Source: Sulfurovum sp. | GTDB taxonomy: Bacteria > Campylobacterota > Campylobacteria > Campylobacterales > Sulfurovaceae | NCBI GenBank assembly: GCA_015490315.1 | Contig: WFYB01000166.1 | Span: 1-5,305 of the forward strand | DNA: 5,305 nucleotides | Direction: 5' to 3' | Shown: positions 1 to 5,305 of the stretch, piece by piece | Layout of the letters: each line of letters opens with the position of its first letter | Position numbering within the stretch: position 1 is the stretch's first letter | Translations under genes and position numbers: made by a program | The notes under the pieces: model-generated | Database searches by the model: none | What the model saw: the letters and a program-made list of their open reading frames with translations, nothing else | What the model was told of the DNA's origin: nothing

Positions 1-1
1 C

Positions 2-1036
2 TTTGTGAGCCAGTCGTATGTCCCCTACGTACATAAAGATTCCAAATTCTGGGTGATGAGTACCGTAGATGTCGATATTTCGAGTGGTAGACTTGATCTC
101 AATGTAGCACCGCTCTTCAATCTGGTACACAGTGGCATCGAGTTCTCCTCCAGTGGAGAAGACAGCAATGATACTGTACCGGACAAGTTTAGTTTCTATC
201 TCTATAAAAATGCCGCTTTGGCAAATGAGAAGAAGATAGGAGAGGGGGGAGAAGCAGTCAAAAGCTACAAGATCATTACGTATGATCCGATTGCCAAGCT
301 CAATATCAATGCACCGGTACGCTATGACGGCTTCGATGTAGGACGTGTCAAAGATATGCAGCTGCACTATGATAGTAAAACGCACAAGATGCGAGGAGAT
401 GTCCTGCTCAATATAGATACCTCTTCTTTTGCAGACAAAAAGAGCGGTGAGGAGAACCTTGAGGCGGCTGTCAAAGAGGGGCTGCGCGCACGCGTGACAC
501 CGACCGATCCTATCACAGGACTTCTCTATGTCGATCTCGTCTTTGTGGATGAGAACACAACACGCCAGATCGAAAACAACGGCACCTATGCACTGCTGCC
601 GAGTATCCCGATGGAGCAGAGTAGCATCATGGATGGTGTAGAGCGGATGATCGCCAAGATCAATGCACTGCCGCTGGACGATCTCATCGTTTCTATCTCA
701 CAACTTGCGAAAGATTCGGACAGGGCTGTCAAAGATCTGCACCAGCCGCTGCAGACCATCCTCGCTGATCTCAAAGAGAGTGTCAAGGCACTGCAAAAGA
801 TGACGACCAAGAAGAGCTTTGCTGCGATGCCTGATGAGGTCAACAAGACACTTAAAGAGTTGACACGTACACTCAAGACCACCAAGAAGGTGCTTAAAGG
901 CTATGACAGCAACTCTCTGCTGACACGTCAAATATCCCAAACCCTGAAGAGTCTGACCAAAAGCTCACAGGAGATGCAGCAGTTTCTTAAGATGCTCAAC
1001 CGCAAACCAAACTCACTGATATTTGGAGACAAATGA
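2..1036 (+). CDS. pqiB: PqiB-like MCE-domain lipid transport protein, C-terminal part (5' end outside window)
   Basis: This is the C-terminal portion of a PqiB-type MCE protein. In this family, stacked MCE rings form a periplasm-spanning tunnel for lipids between inner and outer membrane. The frame is open to the left edge, and the first visible residues (YVPYVHKDSKFW) already match the middle of an MCE domain, so the GTG at 5 is not a true start. Counting from that GTG, residues 1-50 finish one MCE domain. Residues about 99-185 form a complete last MCE domain with the signature RYDGFDVGRV. Residues about 205-335 are a charged, heptad-like helical tail, as in the PqiB needle, ending in the RKPNSLIFG motif common in this family. 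The stop overlaps the start of a PqiC-type lipoprotein gene, which supports PqiB over MlaD. A pqiA-like membrane gene would be expected upstream. Family call is firm; exact substrate is unknown. Confidence 0.88.
   Translation, partial: FVSQSYVPYVHKDSKFWVMSTVDVDISSGRLDLNVAPLFNLVHSGIEFSSSGEDSNDTVPDKFSFYLYKNAALANEKKIGEGGEAVKSYKIITYDPIAKLNINAPVRYDGFDVGRVKDMQLHYDSKTHKMRGDVLLNIDTSSFADKKSGEENLEAAVKEGLRARVTPTDPITGLLYVDLVFVDENTTRQIENNGTYALLPSIPMEQSSIMDGVERMIAKINALPLDDLIVSISQLAKDSDRAVKDLHQPLQTILADLKESVKALQKMTTKKSFAAMPDEVNKTLKELTRTLKTTKKVLKGYDSNSLLTRQISQTLKSLTKSSQEMQQFLKMLNRKPNSLIFGDK
1025..1028 (+). promoter_or_regulatory. Ribosome binding site deciding the pqiC start
   Basis: GGAG lies inside the last codons of the upstream gene. 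It is 7 nt from the ATG at 1036 but only 4 nt from the ATG at 1033, so the second of the two adjacent ATG codons is favoured. The two choices differ by one methionine. Confidence 0.6.
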
Positions 1037-1611
1037 TGAAAAAAATGCTATGGAAATCTATCGTACTTTCGCTGCTGCCGCTGCTCTTTGCAGGGTGCAG
1101 CCTCAAGAGCCACTACTATGTACTCTCCAACCCTTCTGCGGTGACTGCACAGCAACAGCTGAGAGGTCTGAGTATCGGTGTGGAGCAGGTAGAGGTACCC
1201 AAATACCTCTTCAAACGTGAGATCGCAGTCGCAGACAGCAGCAGCGAAGTAAGCTTTCTTCCCGATGCGGCATGGGCGGAAGATCTCGATGCAGGACTGA
1301 GTAGACGGCTGATCGCCTATCTGCAAAAGCGTTTTGACCAGCCGCACGTCTATGCTTATCCATGGGAGCTTGAGAAACAGCCCGATATTAAAGTAAAAGT
1401 ACAGATCTCGCGCTTTATCACACAGAGAGGCAAGGTCTATCTTGATGCCTCATGGGAGGTTAAAGACCTTAAACGCGGTAAAACTGTTGCCAGACTTTTC
1501 CACAAAGAAGTGCCTACTGATGGCAGTCCACGAGGTATCGTCGCTGCGATGGACAGGGCATTTGGCTATCTCGAAGAGGAGATTGCCAGAGGGGTATTGC
1601 AGCTTCGATGA
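1036..1611 (+). CDS. pqiC: PqiC/YmbA-type ABC transport auxiliary lipoprotein (DUF330)
   Basis: This is a predicted outer membrane lipoprotein partner of the MCE protein. In the known Pqi system PqiC sits at the outer membrane and receives the PqiB needle. The product of 191 residues has a basic N-end (MKKMLWK), a hydrophobic core and a lipobox FAGC with lipidated Cys at residue 21. The following Ser rather than Asp favours outer membrane sorting. The start of the mature part (SLKSHYYVLS) and the stretch IGVEQVEVPKYLFKREI are typical of this family, as is the usual length near 190 residues. It overlaps the upstream MCE gene by 1 nt (4 nt if the ATG at 1033 is used) and the downstream acpH by 4 nt, so all three are probably translated in a coupled way. 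The family assignment rests on the lipobox, sequence pattern and neighbour; it is good but was not tested by search. Confidence 0.85.
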   Translation: MKKMLWKSIVLSLLPLLFAGCSLKSHYYVLSNPSAVTAQQQLRGLSIGVEQVEVPKYLFKREIAVADSSSEVSFLPDAAWAEDLDAGLSRRLIAYLQKRFDQPHVYAYPWELEKQPDIKVKVQISRFITQRGKVYLDASWEVKDLKRGKTVARLFHKEVPTDGSPRGIVAAMDRAFGYLEEEIARGVLQLR

Positions 1612-2228
1612 ACTGGCTGGCACATGTCTTTCTCTCCGAAAACCATATCGAACATCAGCTTGGCAACCTGCTGACAGACCCACTCAAAGGTAAAGCGTGG
1701 GAGGGAGCGGGCGAGCGTATCCGGCGGGGTATCATGATGCATATGCATATTGACAGCTTCACCGATGCCCATCCGCTTGTCTCACGAAGCAAAGCGATGC
1801 TGACTCCCAGAGGGCATCTCAAAGGGGTGGTACTCGATATTCTCTATGACCATTTTTTTAGTCTGCATTGGGACAGCTTTTGTACGATACCCCGTGAGGT
1901 TTTTATCGAGGATTTTCGCTTCAGGGCGATGCGCGAAATGGAGCTGGAACACTACCCCTCCGAAGCAAAACGTGTCATCAGCCGTGTCGTAGGCAGCCGC
2001 CAGCTCTCCAGCTATGCCCATATGCACGGCGTAGTCGATGCCTTCAGGCGCATCGATGCGAGACTCTCAGACCGTGCACGCAGCAAAGACAACTGCGAAC
2101 GCTATATCCCGCTGATCGCCGAACACAGAGAAGATCTCGAAGCAGATTTTTTAGAGTTTTTCCCCGAACTCATGGCAAGTGTTTCAGAAAAATGCCTGAG
2201 ACAGGATGTCAGCCATTGGAGGATATAG
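1608..2228 (+). CDS. acpH: Acyl carrier protein phosphodiesterase (AcpH family, DUF479)
   Basis: Family members hydrolyse holo-ACP to apo-ACP and 4'-phosphopantetheine in the cytoplasm, turning over the prosthetic group used in fatty acid synthesis. The 206-residue product matches the family (E. coli AcpH is about 193) in order: N-terminal MNWLAHVFLS, GNLLTDPLKG (residues 19-28, with Asp24), the metal-site-like segment GIMMHMHIDSFTDAHP (41-56, with His45, Asp49, Asp53), and LDILYDHFFSLHW (76-88, with Asp81 and His82). It ends in the acidic helical segment EADFLEFFPELM seen in relatives. There is no signal peptide. The start ATG overlaps the pqiC stop in an ATGA, and no strong Shine-Dalgarno sits at good spacing, so translation probably depends on coupling to pqiC. 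The residue after the conserved His45 is Met, where I recall most relatives having Arg. The activity is inferred from family only. Confidence 0.87.
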   Translation: MNWLAHVFLSENHIEHQLGNLLTDPLKGKAWEGAGERIRRGIMMHMHIDSFTDAHPLVSRSKAMLTPRGHLKGVVLDILYDHFFSLHWDSFCTIPREVFIEDFRFRAMREMELEHYPSEAKRVISRVVGSRQLSSYAHMHGVVDAFRRIDARLSDRARSKDNCERYIPLIAEHREDLEADFLEFFPELMASVSEKCLRQDVSHWRI

Positions 2229-2276
2229 GGTATGGCATTTGTCTTTCCCTTTTTGCTTTGATTGAAAATGCTTTCC

Positions 2277-2305
2277 TTGACACCCACCCAAAATAATGCT
2301 ACAAT
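2277..2305 (+). promoter_or_regulatory. Sigma70 promoter for the tetR-efflux operon
   Basis: A perfect -35 TTGACA (2277-2282), a 17-bp spacer and a -10 TACAAT (2300-2305) with an extended TG at 2297-2298 form a near-consensus promoter. Transcription should start about 2311-2313, giving a leader of roughly 65 nt before the tetR start codon. It points towards the efflux genes and begins about 49 bp after the acpH stop. Confidence 0.8.
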
Positions 2306-2312
2306 TTTTAAT

Positions 2313-2329
2313 TGACCGACAGTCAGTCA
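2313..2329 (+). promoter_or_regulatory. Candidate TetR-family operator (imperfect palindrome)
   Basis: TGACCGACAGTCAGTCA is a 17-bp inverted repeat centred on 2321, with 7 of 8 base pairs matching (the mismatch is 2317 against 2325). Its half-site TGAC-n-GAC is like those bound by many TetR-family repressors. It lies across the expected transcription start, where a bound protein would block the promoter, and just ahead of the tetR gene. Autorepression is inferred from this placement. Confidence 0.7.
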
Positions 2330-2340
2330 TTGTTTGTCGG
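2316..2340. repeat. Second inverted repeat CCGACA-N13-TGTCGG in the leader
   Basis: CCGACA at 2316-2321 pairs with TGTCGG at 2335-2340. The left arm is part of the operator candidate, so the two structures are mutually exclusive as DNA or RNA folds. It could be a weak secondary binding arrangement, a small mRNA hairpin near the 5' end, or chance; the arms are only six bases. Confidence 0.3.
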
Positions 2341-2365
2341 GGCGTTATTGGCGGATAGTTGATAA

Positions 2366-2370
2366 AAGGA
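2366..2370 (+). promoter_or_regulatory. Ribosome binding site deciding the tetR start
   Basis: AAGGA lies 6 nt before the ATG at 2377. The in-frame TTG at 2359 lies upstream of this site and has no comparable site of its own, so 2377 is taken as the start. Confidence 0.75.
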
Positions 2371-2376
2371 ATAGTA

Positions 2377-2979
2377 ATGGCGATCATCGTAGACAAGGCA
2401 CAGAAGAAGAGAGATATCGCGCTTGCATGCAAGGATCTGCTGGTTCACAGCAGTATCAATGCACTGACGATCTCGGAGATAGCTAAAACGGCAGGGATCG
2501 GCAAGGGTACCTTCTATGAGTATTTCAAAGACAAGGATGAGCTGGTCTTTGAACTAGTCAACCTATTGATGCAGGAGCACAACAGCAAAAAAGAGCAGAA
2601 GCTTGCTTCTGTAGAACGTACGCGGGAGAAGATCAAGGTTTTTTATGAATTTTTCTACAGTGAGGAGGCTGCAGACCTGCGCGCACTCTACAAAGAGTTT
2701 GTTGCGATCTCGCTGCTTGCTCCCAAGCAGGAGATGATCGCCTTTCAGACCGAGTGTTTCAGATTCTACTATCAGTGGGTAGAGAAGATCATCGATGAGG
2801 GGATCGCCAAAGGGGAGGTCCTGCCTGTGAGCAAAGAGCTTATCAAAGGGATGTATACGATGGGTGAGGGGATGTTCATCGCCTCGCTTGCTACAGAGGG
2901 GGTAATCGATCTGAAGCATGATATCAACCGCTATGTCGATGAGATCTTTGAACTTGTAGAGAAGAAGGAGTCCCGATGA
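2377..2979 (+). CDS. TetR/AcrR-family transcriptional regulator
   Basis: This 200-residue regulator probably represses its own efflux operon and is released by a small ligand that the pump exports. The N-terminal DNA-binding domain is clear: a first helix around residues 8-24, then the helix-turn-helix LTISEIAKTAGIGKGTFYEYF (30-50) followed by KDKDELV, the hallmark of TetR proteins. The C-terminal part, from about residue 60 onward, is helical and variable, as expected for the ligand-binding and dimer domain; nothing there reveals the ligand. It is the first gene after the promoter and palindromic operator, reads in the same direction as the pump genes, and overlaps tolC by 4 nt (ATGA). Regulator and pump should therefore be made from one transcript, unlike the divergent acrR-acrAB layout. 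A role as activator cannot be excluded, but the operator position argues for repression. Confidence 0.92.
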   Translation: MAIIVDKAQKKRDIALACKDLLVHSSINALTISEIAKTAGIGKGTFYEYFKDKDELVFELVNLLMQEHNSKKEQKLASVERTREKIKVFYEFFYSEEAADLRALYKEFVAISLLAPKQEMIAFQTECFRFYYQWVEKIIDEGIAKGEVLPVSKELIKGMYTMGEGMFIASLATEGVIDLKHDINRYVDEIFELVEKKESR

Positions 2980-4229
2980 AGCGTCTGATTGCTCTTTTAC
3001 TGCTTCCTCTCTGTCTTGCGGCATCGGGTGAAGTCGGTCTGCGTACATTGATCACGCATGCCCAGAGCCACAATGGGGATATTTTGGCAAAAGATGCATT
3101 GATCCTCTCCAGCCAAAAGGCAAAAGAGGCCGAGCAGAGCAGCTACTGGCCGACTGTCGATATCGGGGCGAGTTACAGCAGAGTCAACCCCTCTACCATC
3201 GTCTCTCCCAGAGATACCGCCACCGGTTTTGTATCGGTAGGGGTCGATCTCTATGACGGTGGACGCAGGGAGGCACTCATCGATGCCAAAAGCAGTGAAC
3301 TCACACGTGCCACCTACGAAAAAGAGGCACTGGGCAAAGGTATCACACTCCGGATCATCCGCAACTACTATACCGAGAAGACGCTCGAAGCGATGCTGCA
3401 GGCACTCTATGGCGAAGCCAAGGAGCTCAAAGCCCAGCTGCGTCGTATACGTAAATTCGTCAAAGAGGGACTGGCGACACAGGAGCAGGCAGACAAACTT
3501 GAAGCCGCCTATGCTGCGATCCGTTACAGGATCGAAAATACCAAATTCAATATAGAAACAGCACGTCAGAACCTCTCGCTTTTAAGCGGTCTGCCTGTCA
3601 AAAAGCTCGCTTCACAGCGTATCAGGGAGCCTCTCCATATAGGGTTTTCGCCTGACGAAAAGAGCAGGATACTTGAGAGTAGCGCGCAAAGCATCGAAGC
3701 CAATGCTTGTGCGCTCGAAGCGGGATACGGACCGCATGTAAGACTGGAAGATACCTACAGCAGGTCTCACTTTTCCAAGACTCAGGGGCTGCCGGGCTTT
3801 GATACCGATACCTTTTTGCCAGACCATCAGAACAAGCTGAGTCTCTCTGTCCATATGCGTCTGTACGACCATGGGCGTATCGCCAAAGAGAGTGAGGCGC
3901 TGCGCTATAAGAAGCTGGCACTCCAGTCACAGTACACACAGAGTATCAAAGCACAGAAGATGCGGTATCATCTCGCCCAAAAGAGACTCAAAACACTGCG
4001 TGCCAAACTGCAAAGTGCCTCCACTTCACTCAAAGCGGCAAAGAGCACCTATCGCGCCATACGAAAGAAATTTGAGGCTGGTTTGGTCGACGATATTACC
4101 TATCTCGATGCGCTCAACAAAATGACGCTTGCCCGAGCGAGATACAAAGAGACGCACTATGAGTATGAGATCGCCAAAGCGGAGCTCTACTACAGTGCAG
4201 GCAGAGACCCCAAGGAGTATATACGATGA
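2976..4229 (+). CDS. TolC-family outer membrane efflux channel
   Basis: This is the outer membrane exit duct of a tripartite efflux pump. The 417-residue product has a Sec signal peptide (MKRLIALLLLPLCLAASG, cleavage probably near residues 15-18). It shows the two-fold repeat of outer membrane efflux proteins. In the first half YWPTVDIGASYSR (from about 57) leads through a strand region to VDLYDGGRREA, then long helices with GLATQEQADKLEAAYA and NLSLLSGLP. The second half repeats this plan with a strand region, MRLYDHGRIAKESEA, then helices containing KKFEAGLVDDITYLDALN. The paired LYDGGR and LYDHGR mark the internal duplication. A ribosome site AAGGAG (2965-2970) sits 5 nt before the ATG, inside the end of tetR. 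It overlaps the adaptor gene by 4 nt. It is somewhat shorter than E. coli TolC but normal for the family. The substrate is unknown. Confidence 0.92.
   Translation: MKRLIALLLLPLCLAASGEVGLRTLITHAQSHNGDILAKDALILSSQKAKEAEQSSYWPTVDIGASYSRVNPSTIVSPRDTATGFVSVGVDLYDGGRREALIDAKSSELTRATYEKEALGKGITLRIIRNYYTEKTLEAMLQALYGEAKELKAQLRRIRKFVKEGLATQEQADKLEAAYAAIRYRIENTKFNIETARQNLSLLSGLPVKKLASQRIREPLHIGFSPDEKSRILESSAQSIEANACALEAGYGPHVRLEDTYSRSHFSKTQGLPGFDTDTFLPDHQNKLSLSVHMRLYDHGRIAKESEALRYKKLALQSQYTQSIKAQKMRYHLAQKRLKTLRAKLQSASTSLKAAKSTYRAIRKKFEAGLVDDITYLDALNKMTLARARYKETHYEYEIAKAELYYSAGRDPKEYIR
4212..4217 (+). promoter_or_regulatory. Ribosome binding site deciding the adaptor start
   Basis: AAGGAG lies 8 nt before the ATG at 4226 and within the end of tolC. 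It supports 4226 over the in-frame ATG codons at 4286 and 4295, which have no comparable site and would shorten or remove the signal peptide. Confidence 0.65.
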
Positions 4230-4978
4230 AGCAGAGACAAATACAATACCAAAACAACAACACATCCATCCTTTCCAAATGGTTGATGGCAATCATGCTG
4301 TTGAGTACAGCACTCTTTGCAGAGGAGATCTATGCGACCTTTACTGTCCAGCCTCTTAAGCGTGCTGAGCTCGCTTTCAGCGCCGGAGGGATTGTCGACA
4401 AAGTCAATGTCGATGTTGGCTCAGAGGTCAAAGCCGGAGAGGTTCTCGCTTCGTTGAAAAACGATGAGCTCAAAGCACTGCTTGATGTGGCACAGACCAA
4501 TTACAAGTATGCCAAAAAAGCCTATGAGCGTCAGCTCAAGGTCAAACATCTGATCGATCAGGCACAGCTGGACAATTTCGCGTTTAAGTATGAGCAGTCC
4601 AAAGCACAGCTTACATACCAGAAAGCACTGCTTGAGAAGACGCTGCTCAAAGCGCCTTTTGATGGGGTGATCTATGAGAAACTGATCGAAGAGGGTGATG
4701 TGGTCAGCGGCGCGATGATCCGTACCGCACTCAAGCTGCAAAGTACCCACAAACGCAAACTGATACTTGCATTTGATCAGAAGTACCATGACCTTGTCAA
4801 GGCAGGGCAGACTTTCCGCTACAAGGTCGACGGTTCAGATACGCCAAGAGAGAGTCGCATCAGCAAGGTCTATCCTGCTGCAAGAAGCAAAGACAGGAAG
4901 CTGGAGGCGGAGGTGATCGCCGAGGATCTGCTGCCGGGGCTCTTTGGGGATGGCTATATCCTCACACAGAAGCCGTAG
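4226..4978 (+). CDS. RND efflux periplasmic adaptor (HlyD/MFP family), short form
   Basis: This protein should bridge the inner membrane RND pump and the TolC-like channel. The order of parts is: a long polar N-end (residues 1-18), a hydrophobic signal segment (19-31, likely cleaved after Ala32 in LFAEE), a first half-lipoyl motif (about 50-80, with GGIVDKVNVDVGSEVKAGEVL), a short helical hairpin (about 82-138), a second half-lipoyl motif (LLKAPFDGVIYEKLIEEGD, about 140-158) and a beta-barrel segment running to the C-end (GLFGDGYI). At 250 residues it is far smaller than AcrA-type adaptors (near 400). It has a short hairpin and appears to lack most of the membrane-proximal domain. No lipobox is seen, so it is probably free or held by an uncleaved signal anchor. 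The reading frame is intact, with no sign of frameshift. The neighbours on both sides confirm the role. Confidence 0.9.
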   Translation: MKQRQIQYQNNNTSILSKWLMAIMLLSTALFAEEIYATFTVQPLKRAELAFSAGGIVDKVNVDVGSEVKAGEVLASLKNDELKALLDVAQTNYKYAKKAYERQLKVKHLIDQAQLDNFAFKYEQSKAQLTYQKALLEKTLLKAPFDGVIYEKLIEEGDVVSGAMIRTALKLQSTHKRKLILAFDQKYHDLVKAGQTFRYKVDGSDTPRESRISKVYPAARSKDRKLEAEVIAEDLLPGLFGDGYILTQKP

Positions 4979-4981
4979 GAG
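4977..4981 (+). promoter_or_regulatory. Ribosome binding site of the RND pump gene, overlapping the adaptor stop
   Basis: AGGAG begins inside the TAG stop codon of the adaptor gene (4976-4978) and lies 6 nt before the ATG at 4988. Termination and re-initiation are therefore physically linked. Confidence 0.65.
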
Positions 4982-4987
4982 AGATCG

Positions 4988-5305
4988 ATGTACAAACTTG
5001 CCATCAACCGCCCGATCACTACGCTGATGTATATCCTGACACTGATGATCTTCGGGTTTATCAGTTTCAAGTCGATGCCTTCTGCACTCTTTCCCAATAT
5101 CGACTTTCCCATTGTGACGATCAAGACGCTCTATCCGGGGGCGGATGCGAGTACAGTAGAGTCCCAGGTAACAGAGAAGGTCGAAGAGGCGATCTCCCGT
5201 ATCGGAGGGATCGACAGTGTGGTTTCATCGAGCAGTGAGGGGGTAAGCGTCGTTACGGTCAAGTTCTTTCTTGAACGTGACATTGATGAGGCTGCCAACG
5301 ATGTA
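4988..5305 (+). CDS. RND-family inner membrane efflux permease, N-terminal part (3' end outside window)
   Basis: These are the first 106 codons of a proton-driven RND pump that should drive export through the upstream adaptor and TolC-like channel. A short cytoplasmic start (MYKLAINRPIT) precedes the first membrane helix (about residues 11-28). The porter region then begins with the family pattern LFPNIDFPIV (34-43), YPGADASTVESQVTEKVEEAI and GIDSVVSSSSEGVSVVTVKF, closing with DIDEAANDV. These are typical of AcrB/HAE1-type drug pumps rather than the CusA heavy-metal type, but the proton-relay residues that would settle the subfamily lie beyond the window. The frame is open to the last base. 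A full protein of this family has about 1000 residues. The gene starts 9 nt after the adaptor stop and is the fourth gene of the operon. Confidence 0.93.
   Translation, partial: MYKLAINRPITTLMYILTLMIFGFISFKSMPSALFPNIDFPIVTIKTLYPGADASTVESQVTEKVEEAISRIGGIDSVVSSSSEGVSVVTVKFFLERDIDEAANDV

Noticed and set aside
5..7. GTG as a start codon for the first gene
   Set aside because: The frame is open upstream to the window edge and the protein would begin in the middle of an MCE domain, with no signal anchor. It is a 5'-truncated gene.
2235..2271. GCATTT ... AAATGC inverted repeat after acpH as a terminator
   Set aside because: The stem has only 6 AT-rich pairs with a loop of about 25 nt, and is not followed by a T-run. 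No convincing terminator was found in the gap, so some read-through from the acpH operon into tetR is possible.
2359..2361. TTG as an earlier tetR start
   Set aside because: The ribosome site AAGGA lies between this TTG and the ATG at 2377 at ideal spacing for the ATG. TetR proteins usually start about this distance before the first helix.
2976..3029. Cys13 of the TolC-like protein as a lipoprotein site
   Set aside because: The preceding residues (L-P-L) do not make an acceptable lipobox, and the A-A-S-G stretch after it fits ordinary signal peptidase cleavage.
2563..3048. 161-codon open frame on the minus strand opposite tetR and tolC
   Set aside because: It lies wholly across the clear tetR gene and the tolC start, has no recognisable domain, and its minus-strand product looks like the mirror of a coding sequence. 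The same applies to the other antisense and out-of-frame open stretches.
4286..4288. Internal ATG as an alternative adaptor start
   Set aside because: It would leave a signal peptide without a basic N-end and has no ribosome site, whereas 4226 has AAGGAG at 8 nt.

Overview
The window is a gene-dense, plus-strand stretch from a Gram-negative bacterium: lipoprotein and Sec signals, a TolC-type outer membrane protein and an MCE/PqiB-type envelope transporter all point to a double membrane. By eye the base composition is near half GC and lysine codons favour AAA. Tight ATGA gene overlaps and the tetR-tolC-adaptor-RND gene order would fit a Campylobacterota relative such as the Sulfurovum group. 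That placement is inference from overall feel, not from a marker gene.

Region 1 (1-2228) is the 3' part of one operon. It holds the C-terminal part of a PqiB-like MCE protein (cut by the left edge), a PqiC/YmbA-type lipoprotein and an AcpH-type acyl carrier protein phosphodiesterase. The genes overlap at their stop/start codons. PqiB and PqiC would form an inner-to-outer membrane lipid path. AcpH acts on the acyl carrier protein that feeds lipid synthesis.

Region 2 (2229-2376) is the only real intergenic gap. It carries a near-consensus sigma70 promoter (TTGACA, 17 bp spacer, extended -10 TGCTACAAT). A 17-bp imperfect palindrome starts about where transcription should start and is a strong candidate operator for the TetR regulator encoded immediately downstream.

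Region 3 (2377-5305) is a second operon: a TetR-family regulator, a TolC-family outer membrane channel, a short periplasmic adaptor, and the first 106 codons of an RND inner membrane pump (cut by the right edge). Together these make a complete tripartite efflux system, probably repressed by its own first gene product. No RNA genes, mobile elements, CRISPR arrays or tandem repeats were seen. The content is mostly recognisable families; the points of most interest are the promoter/operator layout, the very small adaptor and the AcpH linkage.
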